The position numbers and the translations under genes were made by a program. From a virus: 41,986 nt of DNA. The stretch lies in IMG/VR virus record IMGVR_UViG_3300032308_000878, positions 1 through 41,986 of that record; one strand, written 5' to 3'. The notes beneath the pieces were generated by a model. It did not search any database, was not told where the DNA came from, and worked only from the letters and a program-made list of their open reading frames with translations. Below are positions 23,448 to 32,687 of the stretch, piece after piece. Every line of letters begins with the position of its first letter. Position 1 is the stretch's first letter.

Positions 23448-25411
23448 GTCATGCAGACCACGAGCTTGTCGGCGTCGTCACGCTTGACTTGAAGGCCGTG
23501 GCCCTGCACGACAACCGGCATTGAGAACAGCCCTTCGATCTTCTTGCGCAGCTCTGTGTCTGTCTTGTTGGCCATCAATGGCTCTGACGTTTTGACAACA
23601 GACACTGCGGTCGCCATGGGCGTAGAGCCTGCGCCGGTCGCGACCATGTGGTTCATCAGCACGGTAGCTATGCGCATACGGAGATGACTGCGGCTCTTCT
23701 CTAGCGCCGTGTGCTTGAGCACGCCGACCGCATCGCCCGACGGAATCGTGACGCCCTCTTTGCGGAACCACGTTGCGTTGACCGAGGCCAGTTGCAAGTT
23801 CATCTTGGCATCGTCGAGCCGCACCCATGTGTGGCGCTCTTCGTCTTGCAGGCCGTAGTCCTCGGCGTCTTGCTGGCTGGCGTTCAACAGAGTGAAGGCG
23901 ATACGTGCAGCGTTGACCACGGAAGACGCACCGCGCGCGATGTCCATGTTGCCGACGCGGGCCTCTTGGCGATCGCCGCCCTTAGTCGTGTGGTGTAGCA
24001 GCATGATGGCCGTATCGGCTTTCTGTGCTACGTCGGTCAGTGCGTCCATCACGTAGTCCATCTCGACGTTATCGTTCTCGTCGCACTGGTGGATCTTGAC
24101 CAGCGGGTCGATCACGATCAGGCCGACGCCGTTGCTCTTCGCCTTGTTCGTGAGCTGGTCGAGCAAGATGTCGTTGCGCTGTGGTTTGTATCCGTCCTTC
24201 GTCACCACGGTCAGGCGCATCTCGCGCGGTGACAGCAGCAGCACGTTCTTTTTGACCTCGTTGAAGTCAAGCCCGTAGGAGTAGCACACGGCAAACAGGC
24301 GGCGCGATTGCTCCATCAGATCGTCCTCGCCGTTGTAGACGATAACCTTGCAGGCTTTGTGAACCTTGCGCCCGGCGAACTCACGGCCAAGCGCTACGTG
24401 CGCTGCGAGGGCCAAGGACACGGTGGACTTGCCAGCGCTACCGGCGGCCAGCAGGACAGTGACAGTGCCGTGCATGAGCGTGCGGTCCACCAGCCATGGC
24501 CTCGGCGTCAGGGCCTGCGGCGTGATGGCGTTCCCGAAGTCCAGCCCGCTCGCCTCGAACACTGTGGGCGGGGCGACGATCTTGACCCCGGCGAACAGGG
24601 TTTCAGGGGACAGGGACGCGAAGTCCGCCGAGCCGTAGCGGACGGCATTGTTAACTTTGATTAACAGCTCGTCGAGTGACCACGGCGGTTGGCACCGGGG
24701 ATTCCAGTGCTCGGCCATTAATTGATACGCCATCCCCTCAGAGATGGCCAGCTCGCGCACCAAACGCGCCGCCGTGGTGAATGTAGTCTCGTCGCCGCGC
24801 TGGCCCTCTACGGCCACCGGGCAGGACTGCAAGAAGTTAATCGCGGCGGCCACGGCACCGGGCTTGTCTAGGCCCTCGGTCGGGGCGTCTACTTCCTTAC
24901 GCGTGTACGGCGGCGTCAGGCGTTGTTCGATGCTCTTGGGTATCCACGCGAGTTCGGTATCGTTAACAATGGTGTACGGAACCCCATCAACGACCGAGCC
25001 GGGAGCGACGACATACCCATTATGTGAGCGCACATCAACGCCGCCAGCGCCAGCGGCAAGGGCCGCGTTAGAACTCGGCGGTCCGTAGAAGTAGCAATGA
25101 TAGCCACCACTGGTTGTCCTGACCACCAGAGTATCAAATGTACCGCCCATTTGTAAGTATTGGTTGTACCCATCTTTGCCCTTCTTGGTGTCAATGTCCA
25201 CGACCACGTAGTCGTTGCACAGACAGCCGATGTTGTAGTCACGCTCGTATCCCATAACCGGGTCGGTCCACATGGAACGAATAGCTGCTTCGTTCGTTGT
25301 AGCTGTAGTGACCCAAGAGTCAGCCCATAGGGGCAACTTCGTGTTCTCGATAAGCGGGAATACAGGGAAGCCCCGGCGTGCCCACTCTAGCGCTGCGGCC
25401 AGTTTGGACAT
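23444..25411 (-). CDS. Primase-helicase (Prim-Pol plus RepA/AAA_25 ATPase)
   Basis: A 655-residue protein. Residues 1-165 form a bifunctional primase/polymerase (AEP) domain: GFPVFPLIEN near 14, the catalytic VVDIDTKKG (Asp72 and Asp74) and SGGYHCYF (His105). Residues 300-530 form a RecA-like helicase: Walker A GSAGKST (324-330), VIVYNGED (358-363), Walker B LIVID (431-435), and LLHHTTKGG (471-479). It probably primes and unwinds at the fork with the neighbouring DNA polymerase. It is last in the minus-strand operon and its stop overlaps the convergent Rz stop. The start is the ATG behind AAAAAGGCG. Confidence 0.9.
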   Translation of the reverse strand: MSKLAAALEWARRGFPVFPLIENTKLPLWADSWVTTATTNEAAIRSMWTDPVMGYERDYNIGCLCNDYVVVDIDTKKGKDGYNQYLQMGGTFDTLVVRTTSGGYHCYFYGPPSSNAALAAGAGGVDVRSHNGYVVAPGSVVDGVPYTIVNDTELAWIPKSIEQRLTPPYTRKEVDAPTEGLDKPGAVAAAINFLQSCPVAVEGQRGDETTFTTAARLVRELAISEGMAYQLMAEHWNPRCQPPWSLDELLIKVNNAVRYGSADFASLSPETLFAGVKIVAPPTVFEASGLDFGNAITPQALTPRPWLVDRTLMHGTVTVLLAAGSAGKSTVSLALAAHVALGREFAGRKVHKACKVIVYNGEDDLMEQSRRLFAVCYSYGLDFNEVKKNVLLLSPREMRLTVVTKDGYKPQRNDILLDQLTNKAKSNGVGLIVIDPLVKIHQCDENDNVEMDYVMDALTDVAQKADTAIMLLHHTTKGGDRQEARVGNMDIARGASSVVNAARIAFTLLNASQQDAEDYGLQDEERHTWVRLDDAKMNLQLASVNATWFRKEGVTIPSGDAVGVLKHTALEKSRSHLRMRIATVLMNHMVATGAGSTPMATAVSVVKTSEPLMANKTDTELRKKIEGLFSMPVVVQGHGLQVKRDDADKLVVCMT

Positions 25412-25413
25412 GA

Positions 25414-25653
25414 CTACGCCTTTTTGCTAACGGTGAGGCGGTATGTCCGCTTCATTTCTCCTAGCTCAATGGTCTTGCCCTTCAATCGGGCGTTGACGTT
25501 TCGGAACAGCGGCGCGAGTTTCATCTGCATCTCGCGCACGGTCTTGACGCCGGGGTCGCCATAGATGCGGGCGTACAGAACCACGATGTCGATGTCCTGA
25601 TTGTCCGGGGTAAACGCGGCCAACGCTTTTAGTTGTACTGCCGTCAGTGTCAT
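25414..25653 (-). CDS. Small protein between polymerase and primase-helicase
   Basis: A 79-residue basic protein with helix-strand alternation (LTAVQLKALAAFTP, then VKTVREMQMKLAPLFRNVNARLKG). It ends in a beta-prone basic tail. It overlaps the polymerase stop by 4 bases (ATGA) behind GAGAGG and lies 2 bases before the primase-helicase start, so it is clearly part of the replication operon. The pattern could be a small winged-helix or replication accessory protein, but no family is recognised. Confidence 0.72.
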   Translation of the reverse strand: MTLTAVQLKALAAFTPDNQDIDIVVLYARIYGDPGVKTVREMQMKLAPLFRNVNARLKGKTIELGEMKRTYRLTVSKKA

Positions 25654-27833
25654 TTCACGTACCTCTCATCTGTCCATGCTTTAGCCGCCAGCGGTAGACC
25701 CGCCACAAACGGAGGTGTCACCGACATGATGGCCTCCAAAGTCTTATCGTTATAATGCTCGGCCAGCTTGCTAACCTCGGCGAGCAACTCGTCGTGAACT
25801 GTCAGTACTAACGGGAACCCTGCATCCTCGGCGGCGAACATGCGGTCCACCATGATGCAGCGCGCGGTGCCTTGCACAATGTTCTCGCATTGCAGCCCGC
25901 CGTACAGGCTAAGCTCTCTCCACTGGCCTTCCTTGAACCCCCAAAAGACAACCTTGCGTTTGACCCGCTCTTTCTCCTGACCATACTTGTCGATGTAGGT
26001 CGTGCGCTCTTGCTCAACGCGCGGGTTAGCATAGCATATCATCCGGCCCGACGGGAGTACGCACCACAAGCAGCGGCCATCGCAGTAGTACGTGACCTTG
26101 CCGCCGAGCACTGCGACCGCGCGGCCCTGATTCATTACGGCGTCGATCGCTGCGTCCTGTAGGTCCCACCACGACTGGACGATGCCGGGGTTGGCGTTGC
26201 GCCAGTTGGTGACGAGCACAGACAGCGCCGTCCACTCACGCTCTTGCAGTCCGTTCTTGTCGCGCGCGTGTTCGTATCTCTCGGCGATCGCGTCCCATTG
26301 CTGCGCAGATGTGGCCTTCTGCACTGGCCCGGCCACGGTGTACGGGTCGAGGCCGTAGGTATCGCCCATGTCAATGAACGCACCAACGCCACCTTGGTAC
26401 CCGAGGGCCAGCTCTTGAACCTTGCCGATCTGGCGCTCGGCTTTCTTTACTGTGTCTACCTCAACGCCGAATGACTTGGCGTATGCTAGGTTGTAGAGGT
26501 CTGGCCCCTTGCGTATCTCAGTGCCGTCGTCCTTGTATCCGATGATCGTATCGTAATCACGGAAGGCTTGCAGCTTCCACTCTTCGCCAGCAAACCACGC
26601 GTTCGTCCGGCCTTCGATGTTCGAGAAGTCACCGCCCACCAGCTTGTTGCCGGGACCGGCTACGATGACGGAGCGCAGGAACCGGGACAGCAAGCGCAGC
26701 GGCGAAGTGTCACCCGCTGTGCCATAAACGGACGTTAGGGTTTCATAGACCTGAGCGGCGGGCATCTTGCTGGACAATAGCTGAGCGATCCACTCGAACG
26801 TCTTGCCTCCGCGATCGTAGTCCATGCGCGGGAAGTTCTGCGGCTGTACCAAGCGGCCCGCCCACCGACCGGGGCCTGCGCCGTGATAGTTAAGCAAGCC
26901 ACGGATGCGCCCGTCAGGACACACGCAGTCAAGCATCGCTTCGTACTTTGCAGTCGATGTCTTCTTGGCCTCACCGCGCAAGCGAATCGCGGCGCGCACC
27001 GTCTCGTCATTGGCCAGCCCGGCCATGAATAGCAAGTCATCCTGCACGCCCTTCTTGACGGTCGTGCACTCAATGCCGCGACTGCCGATCCACTCGATCA
27101 GCTTCTTGTCGTTGGTGCAGCGCGGCACAGCGCGGCCCGTCAGCGATCGCATCTCTGCGTCGGCATCCTTCTTGGCCAGCTCGACCATGACGGCGCACTT
27201 CTCGACCGCCTTCACGTCGACGCAGATGCCGCGATCGTTAATGCGCTGGTCGAGGTGCCACACCTTGCGCTCGTAGTCTGACAGCGGCGGGATCTTGGCG
27301 TCCACGTCGATCTCAGTGAGCACGTCTAAGTCGCAGTAGTCGCCGAGCCGCTCGATGTTCTCGGGTTCGTCCCACCAAATGATCGTGCCGTCCGCAGCGT
27401 AGGAGCGCGGCTTAGCCATCTTCATCATCAAGGCGTGGCCGCCCATGTCTTTCTGGTTGCGCGTGTGCAGCACGCGGCACAGCACGTCAAGCGACTGAGG
27501 GTGGCTGATAGCAGCAGCCCGCGCCATCGTGCAGTCCATCTGTTCGATCGTCAGCTCTGGCCAGTGCGGGTACCAGCGAAGCATAATGTAATTCCAAATG
27601 ATGCGCTCAAAGCCCGAGTTGTGCGCACCGACGATACCACCAGCGGCTATGTGCTCTAGTAATGCAGTTGGCTCGGGGTCGCCCGGTCGCCAGCGAAAGA
27701 CAGGCCCACGCTCGCTAAGCGCGTAGCTAAACAGCCAAGGTCTAGTCGTCGGGTCGAGTGCGTAGCGATGCACCCCCGACTTCTTCAAGTCTGTCTTGCT
27801 TCGCGTCTCGAAGTCGAGGTGGGCCTTGTCCAT
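25650..27833 (-). CDS. Family A DNA polymerase with 3'-5' exonuclease
   Basis: A 727-residue protein, close to T7 gp5 (704). The N-terminal proofreading domain begins AHLDFETRSKTDL (ExoI Asp and Glu). Polymerase motif A is GGDFSNIEGR (about 400), the finger helix motif B is AERQIGKVQELALGYQGG (about 450), and motif C is LTVHDEL (about 678). A CDGRCLWC-type cysteine cluster lies in the palm near residues 585-590. It would replicate phage DNA with the primase-helicase. The first in-frame codon is TTG at 27836; the following ATG at 27833 is preferred because AGGA lies 8 bases upstream. Confidence 0.93.
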   Translation of the reverse strand: MDKAHLDFETRSKTDLKKSGVHRYALDPTTRPWLFSYALSERGPVFRWRPGDPEPTALLEHIAAGGIVGAHNSGFERIIWNYIMLRWYPHWPELTIEQMDCTMARAAAISHPQSLDVLCRVLHTRNQKDMGGHALMMKMAKPRSYAADGTIIWWDEPENIERLGDYCDLDVLTEIDVDAKIPPLSDYERKVWHLDQRINDRGICVDVKAVEKCAVMVELAKKDADAEMRSLTGRAVPRCTNDKKLIEWIGSRGIECTTVKKGVQDDLLFMAGLANDETVRAAIRLRGEAKKTSTAKYEAMLDCVCPDGRIRGLLNYHGAGPGRWAGRLVQPQNFPRMDYDRGGKTFEWIAQLLSSKMPAAQVYETLTSVYGTAGDTSPLRLLSRFLRSVIVAGPGNKLVGGDFSNIEGRTNAWFAGEEWKLQAFRDYDTIIGYKDDGTEIRKGPDLYNLAYAKSFGVEVDTVKKAERQIGKVQELALGYQGGVGAFIDMGDTYGLDPYTVAGPVQKATSAQQWDAIAERYEHARDKNGLQEREWTALSVLVTNWRNANPGIVQSWWDLQDAAIDAVMNQGRAVAVLGGKVTYYCDGRCLWCVLPSGRMICYANPRVEQERTTYIDKYGQEKERVKRKVVFWGFKEGQWRELSLYGGLQCENIVQGTARCIMVDRMFAAEDAGFPLVLTVHDELLAEVSKLAEHYNDKTLEAIMSVTPPFVAGLPLAAKAWTDERYVK

Positions 27834-27842
27834 CAAACAATC

Positions 27843-28721
27843 CTACCGGCCAAGCGAACGCATGAACTCAGCGTCGTCATCGTCAGAAGGGGATGTCGTC
27901 ATCGAGAAAGCTCCCGGCTGCGCTCCGCCTAACTGCTGCGGCAAGTGCTGCGCTCCGGGCATCTGAAAACCCTGCTGCATCGGGGGCTGATAGTGCGTCT
28001 GCGGGATAGGCGCTGGTTGGCCCATCATCGGTTGGCCCATCGACACGCCGGGCATCAAGCCGGGGCGCGCGATCGGCGCATCGACCTTGACCTTCGAGAA
28101 CATCGTGCTGGTGTCAGGACCGCCACCGAGCAAGCGCGTATCGTCGCCGATGATCATGATGCCTTGAATACCAACGCCCACGCCCTTCTTCGGCTGCGGC
28201 GGGCTGATGCCATAGGTGTACGCATTGACGCCAACGATGGCCCACACGCCCGGATAGATACGGCTCGGGTCGGTGATCACGTTGCCGCGCACGTCCACGA
28301 TGGCTGGCTTGAACTTCGAGCTGGCGTTGAGGTAGACACTGCCCGGCGTAAAGCCCGAGTACTGATGCGCCTTCTCGGCCTGATCGTGGAAGGGCGTGAA
28401 GACCCCGGCGTACTGGCCGGTGTGCGGGTTGAACGACTGCGCGAAGCTGCGCTGTAGTTGCTCCTGCACCTTCTGCGTCAAGAGCGTCAGGTCAGCCTGC
28501 GGCGTGAACATGATGGCGCAGCCGTACTTGGGCGCTTGGCCCGGCTTAGCGGCGGGTTCAAGCAATGTGTCCGTGAAGTTGAGACGGACGGGGCCGGTCG
28601 TCAGGTTATCACTCGGCTGACCAGTCTTCGGGTCAGTGATGCTGGCCATGGGGTTAGCGGCTACACTCTGGCGTATCCAGTTATCGCCAACGATACTGTC
28701 CTTCATAATGGTAGTAGTCAT
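27843..28721 (-). CDS. DUF2815-type single-stranded DNA-binding-like protein
   Basis: A 292-residue protein. Early VRLNFTDTLLEPA and YGCAIMFTPQADL, then FKPAIVDVRGNVITDPSRIYPGVWAIVGVNAYTYG, match the DUF2815 family, OB-fold proteins of phage replication modules considered ssDNA-binding. The C-terminal 80 residues are rich in Pro, Gln and Gly and end with an acidic DDDDAEFMRSLGR, like the acidic tail of SSBs that recruits partners. It is flanked by polymerase and DUF2800 nuclease, a conserved association. The Shine-Dalgarno GGAGAGAA overlaps the previous gene's last codons. Confidence 0.83.
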   Translation of the reverse strand: MTTTIMKDSIVGDNWIRQSVAANPMASITDPKTGQPSDNLTTGPVRLNFTDTLLEPAAKPGQAPKYGCAIMFTPQADLTLLTQKVQEQLQRSFAQSFNPHTGQYAGVFTPFHDQAEKAHQYSGFTPGSVYLNASSKFKPAIVDVRGNVITDPSRIYPGVWAIVGVNAYTYGISPPQPKKGVGVGIQGIMIIGDDTRLLGGGPDTSTMFSKVKVDAPIARPGLMPGVSMGQPMMGQPAPIPQTHYQPPMQQGFQMPGAQHLPQQLGGAQPGAFSMTTSPSDDDDAEFMRSLGR

Positions 28722-30022
28722 TTGTTCTCTCCGTTGCTCAGTTGTTGCGGGACTAATTCTTTAACGCCCGAGAAGAGCGATAAAGCTCGGTTAGCCGGTG
28801 GCCTCGGATCATCCTCTAAGGCCACGGCGTATGTTCCTGTCGGTTCTTTGATTGTGAAATATGCGAAGAGTTTGCGCGCTTGCTCGGCTGCTTTGTTTCT
28901 CCGTCCTCTACCTACGCGCGCTTTAAACGCTTCGACTATCATGTTCTCGACCTCGGTTATCGGTTTAAACTCAGTTCTGTACAAATCAGTTTCTTTGCAT
29001 CCTATCAGTGCTGCTAACTTCTTGCTTCTGACTTTCTCGTCTTCATAGTACTTACGTCTCGATTCTGTCTCTACCATTTTCAGACCGGGTATCGTTCTGC
29101 CCTGTTCGAGAATCAGTTGATCAGCTCTAGCTTCGATTGCCTTCTTCCAAATGCTCAGCAACTTGAGCGAGCGCATGACGTAGGCTAGGCGATCGTATGG
29201 AATGTTGGCCGCCGAGGCCACCGCGTCCTCAGTGACATCGCGCACCGAGACGAACGAAGGGTTGACTGTCTCGACGATAGCGCGCTCGATCGCGGGGCAT
29301 GTGTCGCGCGCATCGCAGAAGCGGCACTGTTCTTCGCCGGGTACGAGCGCCGGTATGTCGGACATGCAGGCGACCACGGCTTTGTCTAGGTCGATCGCGT
29401 AGCTCAGCACCTGATCGCGCGTCGTGTACCATTCGCGGATCTCGCCCTTCGGGTGGAAGGCGCGCGGCTGCACGATGACGTTCACGATGTCTTCGATCTC
29501 GGCCAGCTCGGGTACCGAACTGATAAGGCCGAGCGAGTACTGCAAAACTTGGCGGTTGCTGTTAGCGCCTTTAGGCACACCGATGCCGTGCTTGTAGTCA
29601 ATCACGTACATCAGTGATGCGCGCAGCGAATAGATAACCACATCGACGTGGCCGTCGCCCTCGCCCGGCGCGCTTGGCAGCGGCACCTTGACGGGATGCT
29701 CGATCAGCATGACGGCATCGCCGTACACATCGTTTAGGCCGTCGAACACTGACCACACATAGTCTAGCGCGTCATTGATGGCCGATCTGAAATCTGATGC
29801 GAACTCTTTGTCCGCGTGGCGGCTGGCGAGGATGGCGTCTTGCGCACCGCGCGCGCCCGACCGCAGGCCAGCTTCGAGAACTTCATGCGCGAGCGTACCC
29901 GCGAGCTGATACTCGGTGACAAGCGGTGCCGCGACCTCGCATAACTTGACGGACCCCGGACAGAGAGTGAACCTGTCCGCCTGTGAGGGTGAGAACCGTC
30001 CGTGTTTGCGTTCGCTGTGCAC
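28718..30022 (-). CDS. DUF2800 PD-(D/E)XK nuclease with Fe-S cysteine set
   Basis: A 434-residue protein of the DUF2800 family. Nuclease elements are GTLAHEVLE (His46), GHVDVVI (Asp127), then VIDYKHG (D142-x-K144). A cysteine near the N-terminus (Cys21 or Cys28) and CRFCDARDTC (Cys233, 236, 242) give the C...CX2CX5C pattern of the 4Fe-4S AddB/Cas4-type exonucleases. It likely resects DNA ends for phage recombination, alongside the DUF2815 protein. The start is GTG behind AAAGGGG. Codons in the last ~110 residues are richer in A/T than upstream, hinting at a recombined C-terminus. Confidence 0.85.
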   Translation of the reverse strand: MHSERKHGRFSPSQADRFTLCPGSVKLCEVAAPLVTEYQLAGTLAHEVLEAGLRSGARGAQDAILASRHADKEFASDFRSAINDALDYVWSVFDGLNDVYGDAVMLIEHPVKVPLPSAPGEGDGHVDVVIYSLRASLMYVIDYKHGIGVPKGANSNRQVLQYSLGLISSVPELAEIEDIVNVIVQPRAFHPKGEIREWYTTRDQVLSYAIDLDKAVVACMSDIPALVPGEEQCRFCDARDTCPAIERAIVETVNPSFVSVRDVTEDAVASAANIPYDRLAYVMRSLKLLSIWKKAIEARADQLILEQGRTIPGLKMVETESRRKYYEDEKVRSKKLAALIGCKETDLYRTEFKPITEVENMIVEAFKARVGRGRRNKAAEQARKLFAYFTIKEPTGTYAVALEDDPRPPANRALSLFSGVKELVPQQLSNGENK

Positions 30023-30038
30023 CGCCTATCCCCTTTCC

Positions 30039-30449
30039 TTACGCGTGACCGTGAGCGGCCAGCGACTTCGTGAACTCGCTGAACACGGTGGCCAGCAGTT
30101 CGGGCTTGACTTGCTGCAAGTTAGGCGTGCCGCCGTACTGCACCAAGAGCGCCTTCGTGGGCTTCGGCCCGACCTTCTCGGCGTGCTTCTGCACAACAGC
30201 GAGAACCGTAGCGAGGTCAACAGTCTGCGCCGCTGCGGGCGGAGCGAACTGTTGAGCGGCAGCGCCGGGCTGCGGCTGCGGCACGAACGACTGTTGCACT
30301 GGCGGTGCGTACTGTTGCACCGGCGGAGTGTACGACGCGATCGTCCCGGCTGCGGGCGCGGCGGTGTACGCTTGCGTACGTGCAGCGGCTGGCTGACCGA
30401 GCGCAGCAACGGCTTCTTCAAGGCTGTTAAACTCGACTAGAACTTTCAT
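30039..30449 (-). CDS. Pro/Gln/Ala-rich protein in the replication operon
   Basis: A 136-residue protein. Residues 1-20 form a strand-helix start (MKVLVEFNSLEEAVAALGQP). Residues 25-75 are low-complexity Pro/Gln/Ala/Tyr with a repeated YAPPVQQ-type unit (TPPVQQYAPPVQQ). The C-terminal 60 residues are helical (TVLAVVQKHAEKVG through VFSEFTKSLAAHG). It sits behind AGGAGT at 7 bases and is the first gene after the 30470-30505 promoter/operator candidate, so it would lead the nuclease-SSB-polymerase transcript. The function is unknown. Confidence 0.72.
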   Translation of the reverse strand: MKVLVEFNSLEEAVAALGQPAAARTQAYTAAPAAGTIASYTPPVQQYAPPVQQSFVPQPQPGAAAQQFAPPAAAQTVDLATVLAVVQKHAEKVGPKPTKALLVQYGGTPNLQQVKPELLATVFSEFTKSLAAHGHA

Positions 30450-30469
30450 GGTGTACTCCTGTGTTGTGG

Positions 30470-30505
30470 TTAAACATGTTTAAGCTAGGTATCTCACGCT
30501 GTCAA
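30470..30505 (-). promoter_or_regulatory. Sigma70-like promoter with a palindromic operator candidate
   Basis: On the minus strand TTGACA (30505-30500, perfect -35) lies in the last codons of the SNF2-like gene. Seventeen bases on is TAAACA (30482-30477), a weak -10. The -10 lies within a perfect 14-bp palindrome TTAAACATGTTTAA (30483-30470). Repressor binding there would block the promoter. A near copy of the palindrome occurs at 36820-36833, also next to a TTGACA. Confidence 0.55.
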
Positions 30506-31852
30506 GAGGGGAGCCGCAGTTAATTCTCCACCTCCTGCCTGCGCGATTGACGCTGTTTTTGCAGCGACAATTCGGTTGACAGATTCGTCGATTGATTTGG
30601 CCAGCGTAATAAAGCGAGCACGCACCGCTTTGGTCTGGCCGTATCTGTGCACGCGCTTGATGGCCTGCGCGTTGCCCGCTGGCGACCAGTCACTTTCAAA
30701 CATGTCTAGCTCGCAGCTCTCAGTGAGCGTCAAGCCTGTGCCTGCAACCTTGATGTTGCCGACAAACACTTTGCAGTTAGGGTCTTGCATGAATCGACGC
30801 ACCGCTTCGATGCGCTCGGCCTCGTTCGTATCGCCGTTCACGATCACGCTGTCGAACCCGTACTTGCGCATGTAGTTGTGAATGTAGTAGAGCGGCTCGA
30901 CGTGCAGCCCGAACACCACGCGCTTGCCCGCACCGGCTTCCATCTCGAAGCGCAGCATCTGCGCATAGGGGATAGCCTTGGCCTTACCGACAAGGCGGCG
31001 CAGCGTTGCGATGTGCTGAGCATCCAAGAAGGACAGCCCGCCCGCTTCGATCGCCTTGATGATAGACTGTTCGAGGCCGGGGTACTGACGCACCATGTCG
31101 GTGATCTCGCGCGTGTCGCCATCGACAAGTACTTCCTGCATCCATATCTCGGGCAGCTCCATGCCTACCTCCCTGTGCGTGCGGCGAATCGAATTGTTAG
31201 CGAGCAAACTCTGCAACGTCTTGGCCATCTCGGGCTTGACTGTAGTGCGGGTGCCGTATGCGCTGTACGTGCTGTCGAAGAACATACGCTCGAACTCACG
31301 CGGGGCTAAGTCAATGGCGCGGGCGAAGCGCAAGAACGTGTAGGAATCCATCGGGTCGTTCGCCATGGGCGTGCCGGTGATGTGCCACGCATGGTCAGCG
31401 TTCTCGATCCAACAGTTCCTGCCGTCCGCTTCGTGGCCGAGCAACATGCGCGACCGGGCAGCGGAATGGTTCTTGACATAGTGCGCTTCATCGAGCGCCA
31501 CGAAGTCGGGGAAGTCACCTGACTTTGCGTAGTCGGCGTACCACTTTGTCGCCAGCTCGTAGCTTGTGACCAGCACATCGAACCGGCCCCGGCTCCACGC
31601 GATGAAGTCGTGAATGTTCTGGCCTTTGCACAAGCGCAGCGGGTACGTGCTAAACTTGCGGAACTCATTGATCCAGTTCTCGCGCAGCATGGCGGGCGCG
31701 ATGACGATGCCGCGCTCAGCATAGATGCGGTTGATAGCGCCAATCGTGGTGGCCGTCTTGCCGATACCCATCTCGTCGTGCAGGCCATAGCGATCGCGCG
31801 AGGCCATGATGTCAGCGGCTTGTGCCTGATAGCCGAAGAGGGGCAGCGTCAT
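30494..31852 (-). CDS. SNF2-type DEAH helicase/ATPase
   Basis: A 452-residue protein with compact superfamily 2 motifs: LFGYQAQAADIM (motif Q region), Walker A DEMGIGKT (26-33), motif Ia IVIAPAMLRENW, DEAH (121-124), motif III ITGTPMAN, and in the second RecA lobe VFVGNIKVAGTGLTL then AIKRVHRYGQ (motif VI). Phage SNF2-like helicases act in replication and recombination; T7 has none. It overlaps the upstream 60-residue gene by ATGA. Its C-terminal codons host the -35 of the next promoter. Confidence 0.9.
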   Translation of the reverse strand: MTLPLFGYQAQAADIMASRDRYGLHDEMGIGKTATTIGAINRIYAERGIVIAPAMLRENWINEFRKFSTYPLRLCKGQNIHDFIAWSRGRFDVLVTSYELATKWYADYAKSGDFPDFVALDEAHYVKNHSAARSRMLLGHEADGRNCWIENADHAWHITGTPMANDPMDSYTFLRFARAIDLAPREFERMFFDSTYSAYGTRTTVKPEMAKTLQSLLANNSIRRTHREVGMELPEIWMQEVLVDGDTREITDMVRQYPGLEQSIIKAIEAGGLSFLDAQHIATLRRLVGKAKAIPYAQMLRFEMEAGAGKRVVFGLHVEPLYYIHNYMRKYGFDSVIVNGDTNEAERIEAVRRFMQDPNCKVFVGNIKVAGTGLTLTESCELDMFESDWSPAGNAQAIKRVHRYGQTKAVRARFITLAKSIDESVNRIVAAKTASIAQAGGGELTAAPLLTA

Positions 31853-32031
31853 GGTAGTAGCTCTTTCACAAAGGCGTCAGTGATAGTCGTCATGTTCTCA
31901 AGCGTGAGCGGCAAACCCCACCATTCGGGGCGGCGGTTAAACTCGATCCAGCGGCGCGTGACTTCTGCCTCTTCGATAACACCAGCCGCGACAGCAAGCC
32001 TGACGCGCTCTCTGTTTTCTTCTAAGCTCAT
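31849..32031 (-). CDS. Small acidic helical protein between resolvase and SNF2
   Basis: A 60-residue protein, largely helical (ENRERVRLAVAAGVIEEAEVTRRWIEFNRR), overlapping both neighbours by 4 bases (ATGA at each end). The consistent overlap and in-operon position support it. No family is recognised. Confidence 0.68.
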   Translation of the reverse strand: MSLEENRERVRLAVAAGVIEEAEVTRRWIEFNRRPEWWGLPLTLENMTTITDAFVKELLP

Positions 32032-32687
32032 GCTCCCGTCTCCGATTGACGGTAGCGCTGTTCGAGCACGGCGTCAGGTAGCGCCTCGCCGATCGTGCGT
32101 AAGATGTAGTCGCCGCCGAACTTAGCCAACAGCGCAGCGTCCGCCCTGTCCATGCGATACGCGCCGCGCTCAGTGCGGAAGTGCGCGTCGTCGCCGGGGA
32201 ACAGCTCGGCCACTTTGCGCATGATGTCGCCCTCGGCCTGCTTAATAACCTGACGAGTGGCTTTCTTCTTGTCGTCGCCCTCGCTCATGTCGCGCAGTTT
32301 CTTCTTGCCCTCTTTGTCACCGCGCTTGCCCGGCACACCCATCAGCGGCTTCCATTTACTCGGCGGTACTGTCTCGATCGGAAGTCTGGCCACCATGCAG
32401 GCCATGTAGATAAGCCCAACGGAATAGCCGAACGCGAAGCCTGACGATGCGCTCTGTTGCGGTCTGCCACCGACAGCTTCCAGCACCACGAGCTGCACGC
32501 CGTAGGTTTGCAGCATATCAATCTGATCGCGCAGCGAAACGGGGTCGAGGCGCTTGCGCTTCTTGGCCCCCACTGTTTGCAGCCAGTACGGTAGGTCCTG
32601 CACAAAGGCGATCTTGCGCGTCTCCGCATCGTACACTGCGATCGCGCCCGACGCACCGGGGTCGATGCCCGCCACTAGCTTTGCCAT
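32028..32687 (-). CDS. RuvC-like Holliday junction resolvase
   Basis: About 220 residues. The first strand GIDPGASGAIAVYD carries the catalytic Asp, the second strand VVLEAVGG supplies Glu, and the late RMDRADAALLAKFG supplies the acidic pair of the RuvC RNase H fold. It lies in the replication module and would resolve branched DNA before packaging. A longer frame exists to 32753, but GGGGAGG lies 5 bases before the ATG at 32687 (the second of ATGATG), which overlaps the upstream stop. That choice fits the operon's overlap pattern. Confidence 0.84.
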   Translation of the reverse strand: MAKLVAGIDPGASGAIAVYDAETRKIAFVQDLPYWLQTVGAKKRKRLDPVSLRDQIDMLQTYGVQLVVLEAVGGRPQQSASSGFAFGYSVGLIYMACMVARLPIETVPPSKWKPLMGVPGKRGDKEGKKKLRDMSEGDDKKKATRQVIKQAEGDIMRKVAELFPGDDAHFRTERGAYRMDRADAALLAKFGGDYILRTIGEALPDAVLEQRYRQSETGA

